NCBI GenBank assembly: GCA_964440935.1
Contig: CAYTTY010000013.1
Location: 1-64,000, forward strand
Source: WJJR01 sp964440935
GTDB lineage: Bacteria > Zixibacteria > MSB-5A5 > WJJR01
Length of the DNA: 64,000 nucleotides
Direction of reading: 5' to 3'
In this document: positions 54,420 through 63,859 of the stretch, piece after piece
How the letters are laid out: every line of letters starts with the position of its first letter
How positions within the stretch are numbered: the stretch's first letter is position 1
The notes under the pieces: model-generated
What the model was told of the DNA's origin: nothing
Databases searched by the model: none
What the model saw: the letters and a program-made list of their open reading frames with translations, nothing else
Program-made: the position numbers and the translations under genes

Positions 54420-55799
54420 ATGCCGCACCGGATCCTGGTGATTGACGACGAAAACTCGATGTGCGAGTTCATGAAGATCATGCTCGGCAAGGAGGGATAT
54501 GAGGTCGACGCTGAGCAGAGCGGCCAACGGGCAATTGAGCGGGTCAACGAGAAGCCGTACGATATGATCATCGCCGATCTGATGATGCCCGAAATGTCGG
54601 GATTGCAGGTGCTTGATCAGATCCGCGAAGCGAAGCCCGATTTGCCGTTTTTGGTGATGACCGCATTTGCCTCGGTGGAGACGGCAATCGAAGCGTTGAA
54701 GAAGGGCGCGAGCGACTATATCACCAAGCCGTTCAAGGTCGATGAGATCAAACTGACGATCCAGAAGACGCTCGAGAACACCGAACTCCGCAAAGAGAAT
54801 CTCGAACTGAAGGCGTTGCTGACCAGCGAAAACGCGTTCGATCGCATTATCGGTGAAGACGAACTTATCCAGAAGGTCAAGGCCATGGCCGCCGAAGTGG
54901 CGGCCACGGATGCAACGATTCTGGTTCGTGGTGAGAGCGGGACCGGGAAAGATCTGCTGGCATCGGCCATCCATCAGCATTCGCCACGTCGCGAGAAACC
55001 CTTTGTCACAGTGAATTGCGGCGCGCTGCCGGAGACGCTGCTGGAGAGTGAACTCTTCGGTCACACCAAAGGGTCATTCACCGGGGCGATTCGTGATCAT
55101 GCCGGTTTGTTCCGTGCTGCTGAGGGTGGCACGTTGTTTCTCGACGAGATCGGGGAAACGACTCAGGCGATCCAAGTAAAGTTGTTGCGAGTCTTGGAAG
55201 ACAAGATCGTCACACCGATTGGATCGACGATTGGTGTTCCGGCTGATGTGCGTTTGATCACCGCCACCAATGCCGATCTGGAGTCATTGGTTCAAAGTGG
55301 TAAGTTCCGTGCGGATTTGTATTACCGATTGAATGTGATTCAGATCAGCGTGCCACCGTTGCGGGAGCGAGTCGAGGACATTGATATTCTGGCCGACTAT
55401 TTCATCGTACGCAGTTGCAAGAAAACGGACTCCCCACCGAAAACGATCTCCGACAACGCACGCCGGCTGTTACGCGGATACCAGTGGCCGGGGAATGTGC
55501 GCGAGTTACAGAATGTGATTGAACGGGCAGTGGTGTTGTCGAAAAGTAACACATTGGATGTCAGCGATTTTCCCGAGAAGCTCTCGGCCGAGCCAGTGGT
55601 CACACCAGCGACGAAGGAGCAAGCTGAGACACCGACGTTGGAATCGATTGAGAAGGCCTATATCTATTGGGTGCTGAATCAGACGGATTGGCAGAAGGCG
55701 AAGGCGGCGCAGATTTTGGGGATCGACAATTCGACGTTGTACCGCAAGATCAACAAGTACAATTTGAGTAAAGGGGATGGGGAGAAAAGGGACGGATAG
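54420..55799 (+). CDS. Sigma-54-dependent response regulator, NtrC family
   Basis: 459 residues: receiver domain with acceptor Asp in DMIIADLMMPEMSG, AAA+ domain with GESGTGKD and the sigma-54-contacting loop GSFTGA (HTKGSFTGAIRDH), Walker B GGTLFLDE, and a Fis-type DNA-binding helix-turn-helix (DWQKAKAAQILGIDNSTLYRKI). All parts needed to activate sigma-54 promoters are intact, in contrast to the related gene at 48947-50416. Its kinase is not in this window. AATGACGG-like ribosome site weak, but ATG 54420 fits the family start. Confidence 0.94.
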   Translation: MPHRILVIDDENSMCEFMKIMLGKEGYEVDAEQSGQRAIERVNEKPYDMIIADLMMPEMSGLQVLDQIREAKPDLPFLVMTAFASVETAIEALKKGASDYITKPFKVDEIKLTIQKTLENTELRKENLELKALLTSENAFDRIIGEDELIQKVKAMAAEVAATDATILVRGESGTGKDLLASAIHQHSPRREKPFVTVNCGALPETLLESELFGHTKGSFTGAIRDHAGLFRAAEGGTLFLDEIGETTQAIQVKLLRVLEDKIVTPIGSTIGVPADVRLITATNADLESLVQSGKFRADLYYRLNVIQISVPPLRERVEDIDILADYFIVRSCKKTDSPPKTISDNARRLLRGYQWPGNVRELQNVIERAVVLSKSNTLDVSDFPEKLSAEPVVTPATKEQAETPTLESIEKAYIYWVLNQTDWQKAKAAQILGIDNSTLYRKINKYNLSKGDGEKRDG

Positions 55800-55805
55800 G
55801 ACCAA

Positions 55806-57026
55806 TTAGCGATTGACCCGCACACCGATCAGCACTCCCCCTCCAATCACAAAGAACACCAGCACCGACAACGCCGCCAGGCGCAAATCACCGCCAGTGA
55901 CCGAAGCGATCCAGCCAAAGACCAATGGGCCGAGGATCGAGGAGCTCTTGCCACACAATGAATAGAACCCGAAGAACTCACCTTCTCTCCCCTTCGGGAT
56001 AAAGGTTGCCATCAGCGCGCGGCTGGCGGATTGGATCGCGCCGAGGCCGGTGCCGGCCAATGCCGCGACAACAAAAAACGTCAACTTCTCTTCGACGAAG
56101 TAGACTAGCGTTACGATCACGATCCACTGGATGATCATTGCCAACACGACAAACTTCGGGCCTTTCGTGTCGGTCGGCTTGGCCCAGACTGATGCCCCGA
56201 TCAGTGCCGAAACCTGAACCACAATATACACCAGGATCAAATCACTCATATCGAAACCAAGCACCTGACGCGCGAAGATTGATGAAAAGAAGATGATGGT
56301 CAGGACACCGTCCTGATAGAGGAAAAAGCTGAGGAGGAACCGACGCAACGGTTTGATCTTCCAAATGTCACGGGCAGTTTGCTTGGTACCCCGCCATCCA
56401 TTGCGTGCTGCCGCGCCGATACCGTGAGTGACAATCGTCTGTCCCGGCAACCAGATAAGTGATGGTAGCGCGAAACCGAAGTACAGTACGGCAACAACGG
56501 CAAATGCCGCGGCGTACATCTCCGCATTCACCAACGGCAATACGGCAATCAACCCAAGAAACGAACCGGCATACCCGATGGCGTATCCCATGCCCGAAAG
56601 CCGTCCACGCCGTTCCGGCGGACTGAGTGCGGGCATGTAGGCGTTATAGAAGACCATTGCGCCTTCAAAACCGATCCCGGCAATCACGCTGAGGATGAAT
56701 CCATAGATCATCATTCCCGGGCCAACGGTCGCGAGCAATGCGGTTGCGATGACCGATGCAACCGTGTAGGTGATCAGGAGCCGTTTGCGCCAGCCGGCCA
56801 AATCGGCAATCGCCCCCAAGAATGGTGAGGTCACCGCCACAAACAGCATCGTCAGTGAGACCGCTCGCCCCCACCACAGCGGACCGTCTCCTCCGCCGCC
56901 GCAAATGACGGTCGCGTAATAGGCCGACCAGACGGTTGCGGGAATGACCGCGACGTAAACCGAGTTGGCGAAATCGTAGAGACACCACGATGCGACGGCA
57001 CGCGGATTGGGCCAACTTTTGAACAT
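55806..57026 (-). CDS. UMF1-family (Atg22-like) major facilitator transporter
   Basis: 406 residues with about 12 membrane helices. The N-terminus WCLYDFANSVYVAVI is the mark of the UMF1 family, and further typical segments include YNAYMPALSPPERRGRLSGMGYAIGYAGSF and FIPKGREGEFFGFYSL. These are inner-membrane carriers, possibly of amino acids or sugars; the substrate is unknown. It converges on the regulator gene, six bases from its stop. Confidence 0.9.
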   Translation of the reverse strand: MFKSWPNPRAVASWCLYDFANSVYVAVIPATVWSAYYATVICGGGGDGPLWWGRAVSLTMLFVAVTSPFLGAIADLAGWRKRLLITYTVASVIATALLATVGPGMMIYGFILSVIAGIGFEGAMVFYNAYMPALSPPERRGRLSGMGYAIGYAGSFLGLIAVLPLVNAEMYAAAFAVVAVLYFGFALPSLIWLPGQTIVTHGIGAAARNGWRGTKQTARDIWKIKPLRRFLLSFFLYQDGVLTIIFFSSIFARQVLGFDMSDLILVYIVVQVSALIGASVWAKPTDTKGPKFVVLAMIIQWIVIVTLVYFVEEKLTFFVVAALAGTGLGAIQSASRALMATFIPKGREGEFFGFYSLCGKSSSILGPLVFGWIASVTGGDLRLAALSVLVFFVIGGGVLIGVRVNR

Positions 57027-57032
57027 GGGCGA

Positions 57033-57941
57033 TTAATCGGCGGTCAACGGAACGAGCCAGCCATCGGGAGCGTCGATCTTACCGGTCGCCAAATCGCGAT
57101 ACCATTGGGCCGCATCGCGTGTGACTGGCCCAAGGTTGCCGCTGCCGATCGGTGCTCCGTCGACCGACACTAACGGAATCACTTCCAGGCCGGTTCCGGC
57201 CAGGAACAACTCATCGGCTGTGAGCAACTGCTCCGGCGAAATCGATTCGACCGACATCGTCAGATCGTCGCGGGAATTGAAGTAGTGCATCAGCGTGTCG
57301 CGGGTAATCCCGGCCAGGATATCGGCTGTCTCCGGCGGTGTAACGATCTTCGCACCGAAAACGGCAAAGAGATTCGCACCGTACCCTTCGGCGACTTCTC
57401 CCGACGTGGTCAACATGATCGTTTGATCGAACCCACGTTCCATCGACTCACTGATGGCCAGTGCCGAGTTGACATAGAGGCCGCTAATCTTCGCCCCAGC
57501 CGGAACAGACAGGTGCGAATTCCGTCGCCAGCGGCTGATTGTGGCTGTGGCGGTCGGCGGTGGAATTGCACGGGGCGCCCACTCACGCGTGTAGATTGTC
57601 AGCTTTTCGCCCGGATAGATGTGTGCGCCGATGGCGGTTGCGGATTTGTAGAACAGCGGACGGATGTAGGTGCTGGAGTAGTTCTTATTCTGGCGCAGGA
57701 GTTCGATGGTCAATTCGATGAGTTGATCGACCGTATACTCTGGCTTCATTCTGACGAGGGTGGCGTTGCGCAGAAAGCGTTCGTAATGTTCCCGGGGACG
57801 AAAGATGGCGGCTTTGGAGCCATCGCCGTACGAACGGATCCCTTCAAAGACCGCAGTCCCATAATGGAGAGCGTGCGTGGATACGGGAATGAGCGCCTCG
57901 GACTCATCAATAAATCGACCGTCGAAATACGCAATCGCCAT
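57033..57941 (-). CDS. ilvE: Branched-chain amino acid aminotransferase
   Basis: 302 residues of PLP fold type IV. Landmarks are ALHYGTAVFEGIRSY, the PLP lysine in GAKISGLYVNS, and EGYGANLFAVFG. It interconverts Val, Leu and Ile with their 2-oxo acids, using glutamate. It starts 49 bases after the tyrA stop and shares the strand with the next genes, but the pathway differs, so co-regulation is uncertain. Confidence 0.93.
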   Translation of the reverse strand: MAIAYFDGRFIDESEALIPVSTHALHYGTAVFEGIRSYGDGSKAAIFRPREHYERFLRNATLVRMKPEYTVDQLIELTIELLRQNKNYSSTYIRPLFYKSATAIGAHIYPGEKLTIYTREWAPRAIPPPTATATISRWRRNSHLSVPAGAKISGLYVNSALAISESMERGFDQTIMLTTSGEVAEGYGANLFAVFGAKIVTPPETADILAGITRDTLMHYFNSRDDLTMSVESISPEQLLTADELFLAGTGLEVIPLVSVDGAPIGSGNLGPVTRDAAQWYRDLATGKIDAPDGWLVPLTAD

Positions 57942-57990
57942 GCGCCCGAATGTAGGGGGCCGGACGTTCCGTGTCCACGATTGAGTTGGA

Positions 57991-58869
57991 TTACTTCAGC
58001 GGATGCGGGCTGTGCCAGCGGCTCAGCATTTCCGCTACCGATTCGTTATCGGCTTGTGCCAGAAGCTCTTCGAGCCGATTCAATTGGCGGCGAAATTCGC
58101 CGAGGATGCGTTGTTGTTCGGTCTTGTTGACCGTGAGGAAGCCCGCCACCATCTCAGGATCGGAGGCCGTAACACGCACCAACGATTGCCATGAGGTGCT
58201 GAGCAGTGGCGGATCGGGTTTAACGTTCTGAGCCGCACCGTTAGCGACGAAAGCGAGGACATGAGGTAATCCGATGGTCAGCGCCACCTGCCGGTCGTGA
58301 TCTTTCGCGTCCATCATTAATTCATTGGCACCCAAACATCGGATTAATTCCACGGCCGTACGCGTCGCGTTGCTGCGCGGCGACCCACAGCAGACCACGG
58401 TTTCATCGGCAAACAGATCCGACCGCGCACTGTCCCAACCGTTGCGTTCGATCCCGCACAGGGGATGAATTCCCACGTAGTGATAATGATCGGTGTATTT
58501 CGTTGCCACTTTTTGAACCGGGAATTTCAGGGTTCCCGTATCAATGACCAGCATTCGTTCCGATCCTGTGGCGTCGACGGCGTCGGCGATCCGCGGGAGG
58601 TATTCGATAATCGCGGGAACCGGCACGGCCAGGACAACTATGTCAACAGCGCGGACCATGTCCTCCAGGGTCGTCATCCAACGGCAGTATCGGCGCACCC
58701 GTCCGGCGATCCGCGTGTTGCGATCCGTCCCGTAGATCGTAAGGTCCGGACGGTAGACCATCAGGCGCCGTACCATCGACCCACCGATCTGACCGAGACC
58801 GATAATGCCGATCGCCTGATCCTTGAGTGTTGATAGCGCAATGGGTGGTGGTGCGGGAGGTCGGGACAT
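57991..58869 (-). CDS. tyrA: Prephenate dehydrogenase
   Basis: 292 residues. NAD(P)-binding motif GLGQIGGSMVRRL, then the arogenate/prephenate signature (HPLCGIERNGWDSARSDLF). It converts prephenate to 4-hydroxyphenylpyruvate for tyrosine. It follows the chorismate mutase gene by three bases, so the two successive enzymes, chorismate to prephenate to hydroxyphenylpyruvate, are made together. The N-terminal extension (MSRPPAPPPIALS) is Pro-rich and of no known use. Confidence 0.93.
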   Translation of the reverse strand: MSRPPAPPPIALSTLKDQAIGIIGLGQIGGSMVRRLMVYRPDLTIYGTDRNTRIAGRVRRYCRWMTTLEDMVRAVDIVVLAVPVPAIIEYLPRIADAVDATGSERMLVIDTGTLKFPVQKVATKYTDHYHYVGIHPLCGIERNGWDSARSDLFADETVVCCGSPRSNATRTAVELIRCLGANELMMDAKDHDRQVALTIGLPHVLAFVANGAAQNVKPDPPLLSTSWQSLVRVTASDPEMVAGFLTVNKTEQQRILGEFRRQLNRLEELLAQADNESVAEMLSRWHSPHPLK

Positions 58870-58872
58870 GGC

Positions 58873-59235
58873 TCACTCACTCAGATCTGGACGCAACGCA
58901 ATCGTATCGCCGAGATACACGTGACGAATCTGCGGACGCGTCCGTCCGGATTCGATATGCATTAATACACGTATCACACGGGGCAGTTGATTGGGAACAT
59001 CCATTTCCTGTGCGCCAAGCAACGGCACATCGGTCCAGCCGAGATCCCGCGCGGCAGCCGCCGGGTAAGCGGCGGTGAGCTCGACGGTGGTCGTAAAAAA
59101 GATCGAGATAATCTGCTCCTCAACCAAATCGTTTGCAGTCACCATTGTGCGCAGCAGGTCCTGAGTGGCAGTCCGAATAGCCTCCGTTGAATTGGATGAG
59201 GCTTGCACCGCGCCTCGGACTCCGCACACTGGCAT
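58873..59235 (-). CDS. aroH: Chorismate mutase, AroH type
   Basis: 120 residues, the trimeric AroH fold of Bacillus, not the AroQ helical type. The known active-site residues are visible: Arg in CGVRGAV, Glu in GAQEMDV, Arg in RVIRVLM, Tyr in RHVYLGD and Arg in LRPDL. It makes prephenate from chorismate and feeds the next gene, tyrA. Confidence 0.95.
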   Translation of the reverse strand: MPVCGVRGAVQASSNSTEAIRTATQDLLRTMVTANDLVEEQIISIFFTTTVELTAAYPAAAARDLGWTDVPLLGAQEMDVPNQLPRVIRVLMHIESGRTRPQIRHVYLGDTIALRPDLSE

Positions 59236-59259
59236 TAATTGAACCCTGTTCTGTTGGCG

Positions 59260-61299
59260 CTAGTCGGTGAATTGCCAAGCGATCCCGAAGCGCATCCGTT
59301 GTACCGCAAGGTCACCGCCGCTTTCAGTACGATACGGGAAATTGGTAACGTTTTGTAGCGAATAATGGAACGTGAAACTTTGCATACGCGCGCTGGCGGA
59401 CACATCCCAACGAACCACGTGAGGGGAACTCTCATACAGTGTCACGGGGTAACGCGAGTCCCCATACCACCACAACAGAGTCGAGTTGAGGCGAATGTCA
59501 ATATTATAGCGCAGTTTGGGGGCAATCCATGACAACACCCAGGATACTGCATGAGGATTGTATTCGGTCAATTCTTCATGATTGAGGTCTTCGGCATACT
59601 TAAAGGCGTAGTTGAACCAGGTGGCGAACTTCCATGGCAATGATGTTGACATCGTGACCGCCGCGCCGACATGGCGCGCATCGCGGGACACCGGCGTGGA
59701 AATGGTCGCATCGTTCGTGGACGAGAGAGTCTCATCCCAAGTGGTGTAATTCTCAACATATCCGGCCTTCGCCGTCACACCGAATTCGAACGCGCCCGCG
59801 GTGTCCGCCTCATGTACCAGTGATAGAGACACGTCGTTGCGCCATTCGGCATCGAGGGCAGGATTGCCGACTTCGGCGTAATTGAGGGTCAATCCCCCGG
59901 TAATGGGATAGTCGCGATACGTGTCGAGGCGATCGAACAGGTTCGGAATGATGCGCGAACGTTGAATACGCACGCCGGGACGCAGGTCGGCGACAGTCGG
60001 CGGCAATGCCAACGCAAACGAACCTTCCGGCGCGGGGGGATCGGTATCCCAATCGGACATCGTCCAATCGACCGCCGCGTCAGTCTGTTCACCGACCACA
60101 AATGATTTCGTACCGGTAACGCTCACCCCCCAACGGGATGGCTCATCGTCTTCAATCTCCAATGTTTCGAGTATGGCGCGAGCATCGATCAACCAGCCGC
60201 GCAGCATGTACCGTGTCCACAGATCGAAGCGGTCGGAGTGTGTCACGAGCTTGTATCCCGATCCGGATTCTCGGATGTCGTGTTTGCCCCGTTGCCGAGT
60301 CAATCCGGCAATCCAGGGCCAGACACGACCGGTTGAGTCGGTCGGACGGTAGACGGTGCCTTCGAGGACGTATAAGAGATCGTCGCGTACGGGAACTACG
60401 GATGAGAACGGCGCCGGAGGTGGACGAAACGACTGATCGCGAAACTGATTGAAACGGAAATTCCAGAAGAGATTCTCGCCGACAGGTCCGACCACTCTCA
60501 GTCGTAGATTACGGCTGTCGTAGTTTTGATTGAACGACGTTCCATTGTTCTCGTAGAAGCCGAAGCCCAAGTCGATTCCAAATCCGGGCGCGAACAGGCG
60601 GCGGAACGTCCCCTGCGAATAGGTTTCTCCGTAATAGCCTTGCCTGAGGAAATACGACGAGCGCGCATGGTACGGCCAATCGGTTTCACGCTCCAAATAC
60701 AAATGCTCGCGCATCGTGAGAGAATCGTAGAGGAACACCGGGACGACATTCAGATCGGCGCGCGCCGACTGTGGAAAACCGAGACGCAGCCAATCAAAAG
60801 ACTCACCCGCGTCGTCGACCCACCACTGCCTGCGGTCGACCAATCCCCAACGTGACGAGTAACGTGTTGCTCCCGGACCGGCCGCATTGTTGACATCAAC
60901 CGTCGGTTGCAACACGAGCCAACCCGCCAAGTCGACTGTGGCCAGATCGCGTGGCGAGGGTAGGCTTGGTTGAAATGGTTCCCGGATACGCCGAATTGTC
61001 TGACGCGTCGAATCGAATAATGTCTCGATGGCCCGAAAATCACGCACGCGGATGGGCTCGGTGGTGTCTGCGTCGGCCGTATCGCCACGTATCGTTGCCA
61101 AGAGAGAGTCGAATCGCGTGCGGTCTTCGTCGGCTTTCAGGGGAGGTGATGGAGGGCCGTGCAGGCGATCCGGCATGATCAGTGAATCCGCTGGGGGGGC
61201 TGTGTCGGTGGTATCGGCACGTGCAGTGGCGGTCAGACCAAGGACAATGACAGACAGAACGACAGCCAGCATAAACAGCCGTGTGATTCGCCCTCTCAC
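59260..61299 (-). CDS. Outer-membrane beta-barrel protein
   Basis: About 679 residues. GTG at 61297-61299 gives MRGRITRLFMLAVVLSVIVLGLTATARA, a good signal peptide (ATG 61270-61272 is an alternative). After a Pro-rich periplasmic stretch (about 30-130) the protein is a series of alternating aromatic/charged strands, ending in QRMRFGIAWQFTD, which resembles a barrel end. I see no TonB box or plug domain, so it looks like a putative porin. Much of the frame up to 61698 overlaps the ECF gene and is not real. It lies just downstream of the S-component gene and could bring the same solute across the outer membrane. Confidence 0.7.
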   Translation of the reverse strand: MRGRITRLFMLAVVLSVIVLGLTATARADTTDTAPPADSLIMPDRLHGPPSPPLKADEDRTRFDSLLATIRGDTADADTTEPIRVRDFRAIETLFDSTRQTIRRIREPFQPSLPSPRDLATVDLAGWLVLQPTVDVNNAAGPGATRYSSRWGLVDRRQWWVDDAGESFDWLRLGFPQSARADLNVVPVFLYDSLTMREHLYLERETDWPYHARSSYFLRQGYYGETYSQGTFRRLFAPGFGIDLGFGFYENNGTSFNQNYDSRNLRLRVVGPVGENLFWNFRFNQFRDQSFRPPPAPFSSVVPVRDDLLYVLEGTVYRPTDSTGRVWPWIAGLTRQRGKHDIRESGSGYKLVTHSDRFDLWTRYMLRGWLIDARAILETLEIEDDEPSRWGVSVTGTKSFVVGEQTDAAVDWTMSDWDTDPPAPEGSFALALPPTVADLRPGVRIQRSRIIPNLFDRLDTYRDYPITGGLTLNYAEVGNPALDAEWRNDVSLSLVHEADTAGAFEFGVTAKAGYVENYTTWDETLSSTNDATISTPVSRDARHVGAAVTMSTSLPWKFATWFNYAFKYAEDLNHEELTEYNPHAVSWVLSWIAPKLRYNIDIRLNSTLLWWYGDSRYPVTLYESSPHVVRWDVSASARMQSFTFHYSLQNVTNFPYRTESGGDLAVQRMRFGIAWQFTD

Positions 61300-61421
61300 C
61301 CCAACCCTCTTCCCTGAGGGGACAGGAAACAGACTACCAAGTGCTCGATGATACGTCAGCACGCTAGGACCGTTCGCCACACGAGCTATCGACTGACGCC
61401 CCCATGGTAACTGGCCACACG

Positions 61422-61970
61422 TCAGGCCACGGGGGGTTCGACGACGCTGGTCGACCGAAGAAACCATCGCCGGAGAATCGGAAAGACCGTGAGAAACAGC
61501 AATGCATTTGATGCGATGTGGACACCGGCGAATGGCACAGCGGCGAACATGACCGGCCAAAACGGTCCGATAGAGACGGCCAGGGCCAAATTGGTCAGCA
61601 GATCGAAGATGATCGTGACCCCGATTCCGGCCCCCACAATGATCGCCACCGTCATCTTGCGCGACCACTCGCTGCGATTGTCCAACCGTCCGATCCATCC
61701 CCCCACCATTCCCACAATCATCATAGAGACGATTTGGGCGACCCAGACGGGTACAATCGGGGGGCCAAATGGATTAATCGTGGCGTAGAGCGCCTCACCG
61801 GCGGCGCCGACGAAGGCGCCCCACGGCACACCGTAGGCGTAGCCGACGGCAAAAAACGCCAGTGTGAGCGGTTCCACATTGGGGATGCCGACCAGCGGAT
61901 ACTTCAAGGCAAAAGCGGCGGCCACCAGACCGCCGCTCATCGTCAATCGTCGGATCGCTTGATGGTTCAC
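61422..61970 (-). CDS. ECF transporter substrate-binding (S) component
   Basis: 182 residues with five or six membrane helices, including the pattern EPLTLAFFAVGYAYGVPWGAFVGAAGEALYATINPFGPP, typical of S components of energy-coupling factor vitamin transporters. No ATPase or EcfT genes are adjacent, so it likely shares a common energising module elsewhere. The substrate cannot be named. It overlaps the protease gene upstream by four bases (ATGA), so the two are translationally coupled. Confidence 0.88.
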   Translation of the reverse strand: MNHQAIRRLTMSGGLVAAAFALKYPLVGIPNVEPLTLAFFAVGYAYGVPWGAFVGAAGEALYATINPFGPPIVPVWVAQIVSMMIVGMVGGWIGRLDNRSEWSRKMTVAIIVGAGIGVTIIFDLLTNLALAVSIGPFWPVMFAAVPFAGVHIASNALLFLTVFPILRRWFLRSTSVVEPPVA

Positions 61971-63859
61971 TCGTCGTTGATCACCGCGACTTTAACAACC
62001 TCTTCCTTATCCCCAATCTTGACCAGTGCCAGATAGATGCCACTCGCCACACGTTGATTGTCGCGATTGACACCCGCCCAACGCAACCGCGTTTTGCCCA
62101 GCGACACGTTGGATTTGGCCATGCCATCCTCAGGACCACCGCGAACGAGTTGGCCCGACGGCGTGTAGATATACATACTCACGTCAGTGGGTTCCGCGAG
62201 CGAGACTTCGACTTCAAAGACCGATTTACCGGTCCCCGCCGTCAGGTTCAGTGGATTCGAATAAATCTTGTGGATCGCCGATACATTTGCAGACGTCGTT
62301 AGAGTGTCCGGCACTTCGAAGCTGTACGCAATTTCACGATCGAGTACGTCTTGCTTCGGTTCATTCTTGAACGGCGAAACAACAACGAGAATCTCATCAT
62401 ACTGCGACCACAACGGAACAACCGCTCCACCAATCAAATCGCGCGTATACGTGATATCGGGAGGAAGACCGCCGCGAAGGCCTGCGGTCACGACCATCCA
62501 CTCGTTGAAATCGGAGTCGAGAAGGAAATTGAAATCCTCGGTTCCCAGACCGGTGATGAACCGGAAGTAGGACCCGCTCAACTCATCCGGACTGGGATAG
62601 CCAAAATCGGAGGATGATCCTTCAACCGGATAGGTGCTTCGCGTCTGAATGTAGCGTGACGGGATCGTGTCGTATGCCGCTCCCTCTTCAAAACCCCACG
62701 GCTCGGCCCGTGGACCGGTGTGATAATTCCAGACAAGAAACTCCGCCCAGGCCTCGGCGAACGACGAGCCGCGTGCCATCAGGGCTTCATCAAACGCCTC
62801 AAAGGTGTTGAACCCTTGCTTGGATCCGCAGATCTCCCAAACGTCGGCCATCACACTTTCATCGTAGCGCTCGTGCAAAAACAGGCCAAAGACTGCCGAG
62901 CCATAGCAGTGCAGAATCTCCTCAATGGACCCGGAACCGGCACTCGGCACGAAGACCCGTAGCGACAGCCAGGGCTTCAGATAGAAAAACTCGAGGTAGT
63001 TGTAATAGTCATTGACGTGGTCGAAGCAGACATCTTCGAGATACGTGGACGTCAATTCAAAGAACCAACTGTAGGGCCGCAGCTCGCCACGCAGTTCGCG
63101 GAACTCGGCTTCGACAGCATCATACGACCATTGAATCGCGTGGTGAAACTCGTGTGCAACTGTGACCGCCATCGCATCAAAGGGACGATCCCGGTATCCT
63201 TGAATCTGTGAAAAATCGCTGTTCAACTCAAGATAGCTGGTTTGCCGGGCGGCGGCACCGCCGGGCGCCGGCCCGACAATTTCTTCCGGCCAGGTGATCC
63301 CATAAAACAGGCTGCCCAAGTTGCGAAAGTAGATATCATAACGCGGATCCTGCGAGGGATTACCCTCCTGATCCGAGACTGGGAAGATGAAACCCATTTC
63401 GGTGATCTGCTTCGCAACCACCGTATCGACAAAGTCCGCGCATCTCAAAACATACACGGGGATATTCCCCTCGCCAACGCCATACGACATGTCGACGGCG
63501 TGACTACCGGTACGCGTATAGTGGATGCGGAAATTCCCTTCCGGCGTATCAAAATCGTAGAACTCATCCAACTGGGGACGCGTCGTATCGACATCCGCCG
63601 CGATTTGGTTCTTCGCGGAGCGGCTCAGGTTCGGCCACGCCTGTCGGATTTCGTACACCAAGGGTGTACCGCACTTGATTGGAATTGTGGGTTCGAGGCC
63701 GGCCGCCATACCGATACGACCAAACGTTGCCCGGACACGCTCGATCAGATCACGTTCGTAGTCGCTGTCAGCGGCATATGTTGCCGGTGCGAAGCCAGCC
63801 AGAACAGTGGCTACACACACGCCGAGAAGCACACACAACACGGGGTTACGTCTGCGCAT
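61967..63859 (-). CDS. Secreted MXAN_6640-like metalloprotease with FlgD-type tail
   Basis: 630 residues from ATG 63857-63859, which gives a signal peptide (MRRRNPVLCVLLGVCVATVLAGFAPATYA). The zinc motif HEFHHAIQWSYD (HExxH) and its surroundings match the MXAN_6640 family of putative metalloproteases. The last 65 residues form a FlgD-like immunoglobulin fold (VSMYIYTPSGQLVRGG..., WAGVNRDNQRVASGIYLALVKIGDKEEVVKV), as used in many FCB secreted proteins. It is probably exported; the target is unknown. Confidence 0.86.
   Translation of the reverse strand: MRRRNPVLCVLLGVCVATVLAGFAPATYAADSDYERDLIERVRATFGRIGMAAGLEPTIPIKCGTPLVYEIRQAWPNLSRSAKNQIAADVDTTRPQLDEFYDFDTPEGNFRIHYTRTGSHAVDMSYGVGEGNIPVYVLRCADFVDTVVAKQITEMGFIFPVSDQEGNPSQDPRYDIYFRNLGSLFYGITWPEEIVGPAPGGAAARQTSYLELNSDFSQIQGYRDRPFDAMAVTVAHEFHHAIQWSYDAVEAEFRELRGELRPYSWFFELTSTYLEDVCFDHVNDYYNYLEFFYLKPWLSLRVFVPSAGSGSIEEILHCYGSAVFGLFLHERYDESVMADVWEICGSKQGFNTFEAFDEALMARGSSFAEAWAEFLVWNYHTGPRAEPWGFEEGAAYDTIPSRYIQTRSTYPVEGSSSDFGYPSPDELSGSYFRFITGLGTEDFNFLLDSDFNEWMVVTAGLRGGLPPDITYTRDLIGGAVVPLWSQYDEILVVVSPFKNEPKQDVLDREIAYSFEVPDTLTTSANVSAIHKIYSNPLNLTAGTGKSVFEVEVSLAEPTDVSMYIYTPSGQLVRGGPEDGMAKSNVSLGKTRLRWAGVNRDNQRVASGIYLALVKIGDKEEVVKVAVINDE

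Noticed and set aside
54267..55064. 265-codon minus-strand open frame
   Set aside because: It overlaps the receiver and ATPase domains of the NtrC-type regulator, which has all motifs.
61300..61698. N-terminal extension of the outer-membrane barrel frame
   Set aside because: It overlaps the ECF S-component gene, has no homology and precedes a good signal peptide.
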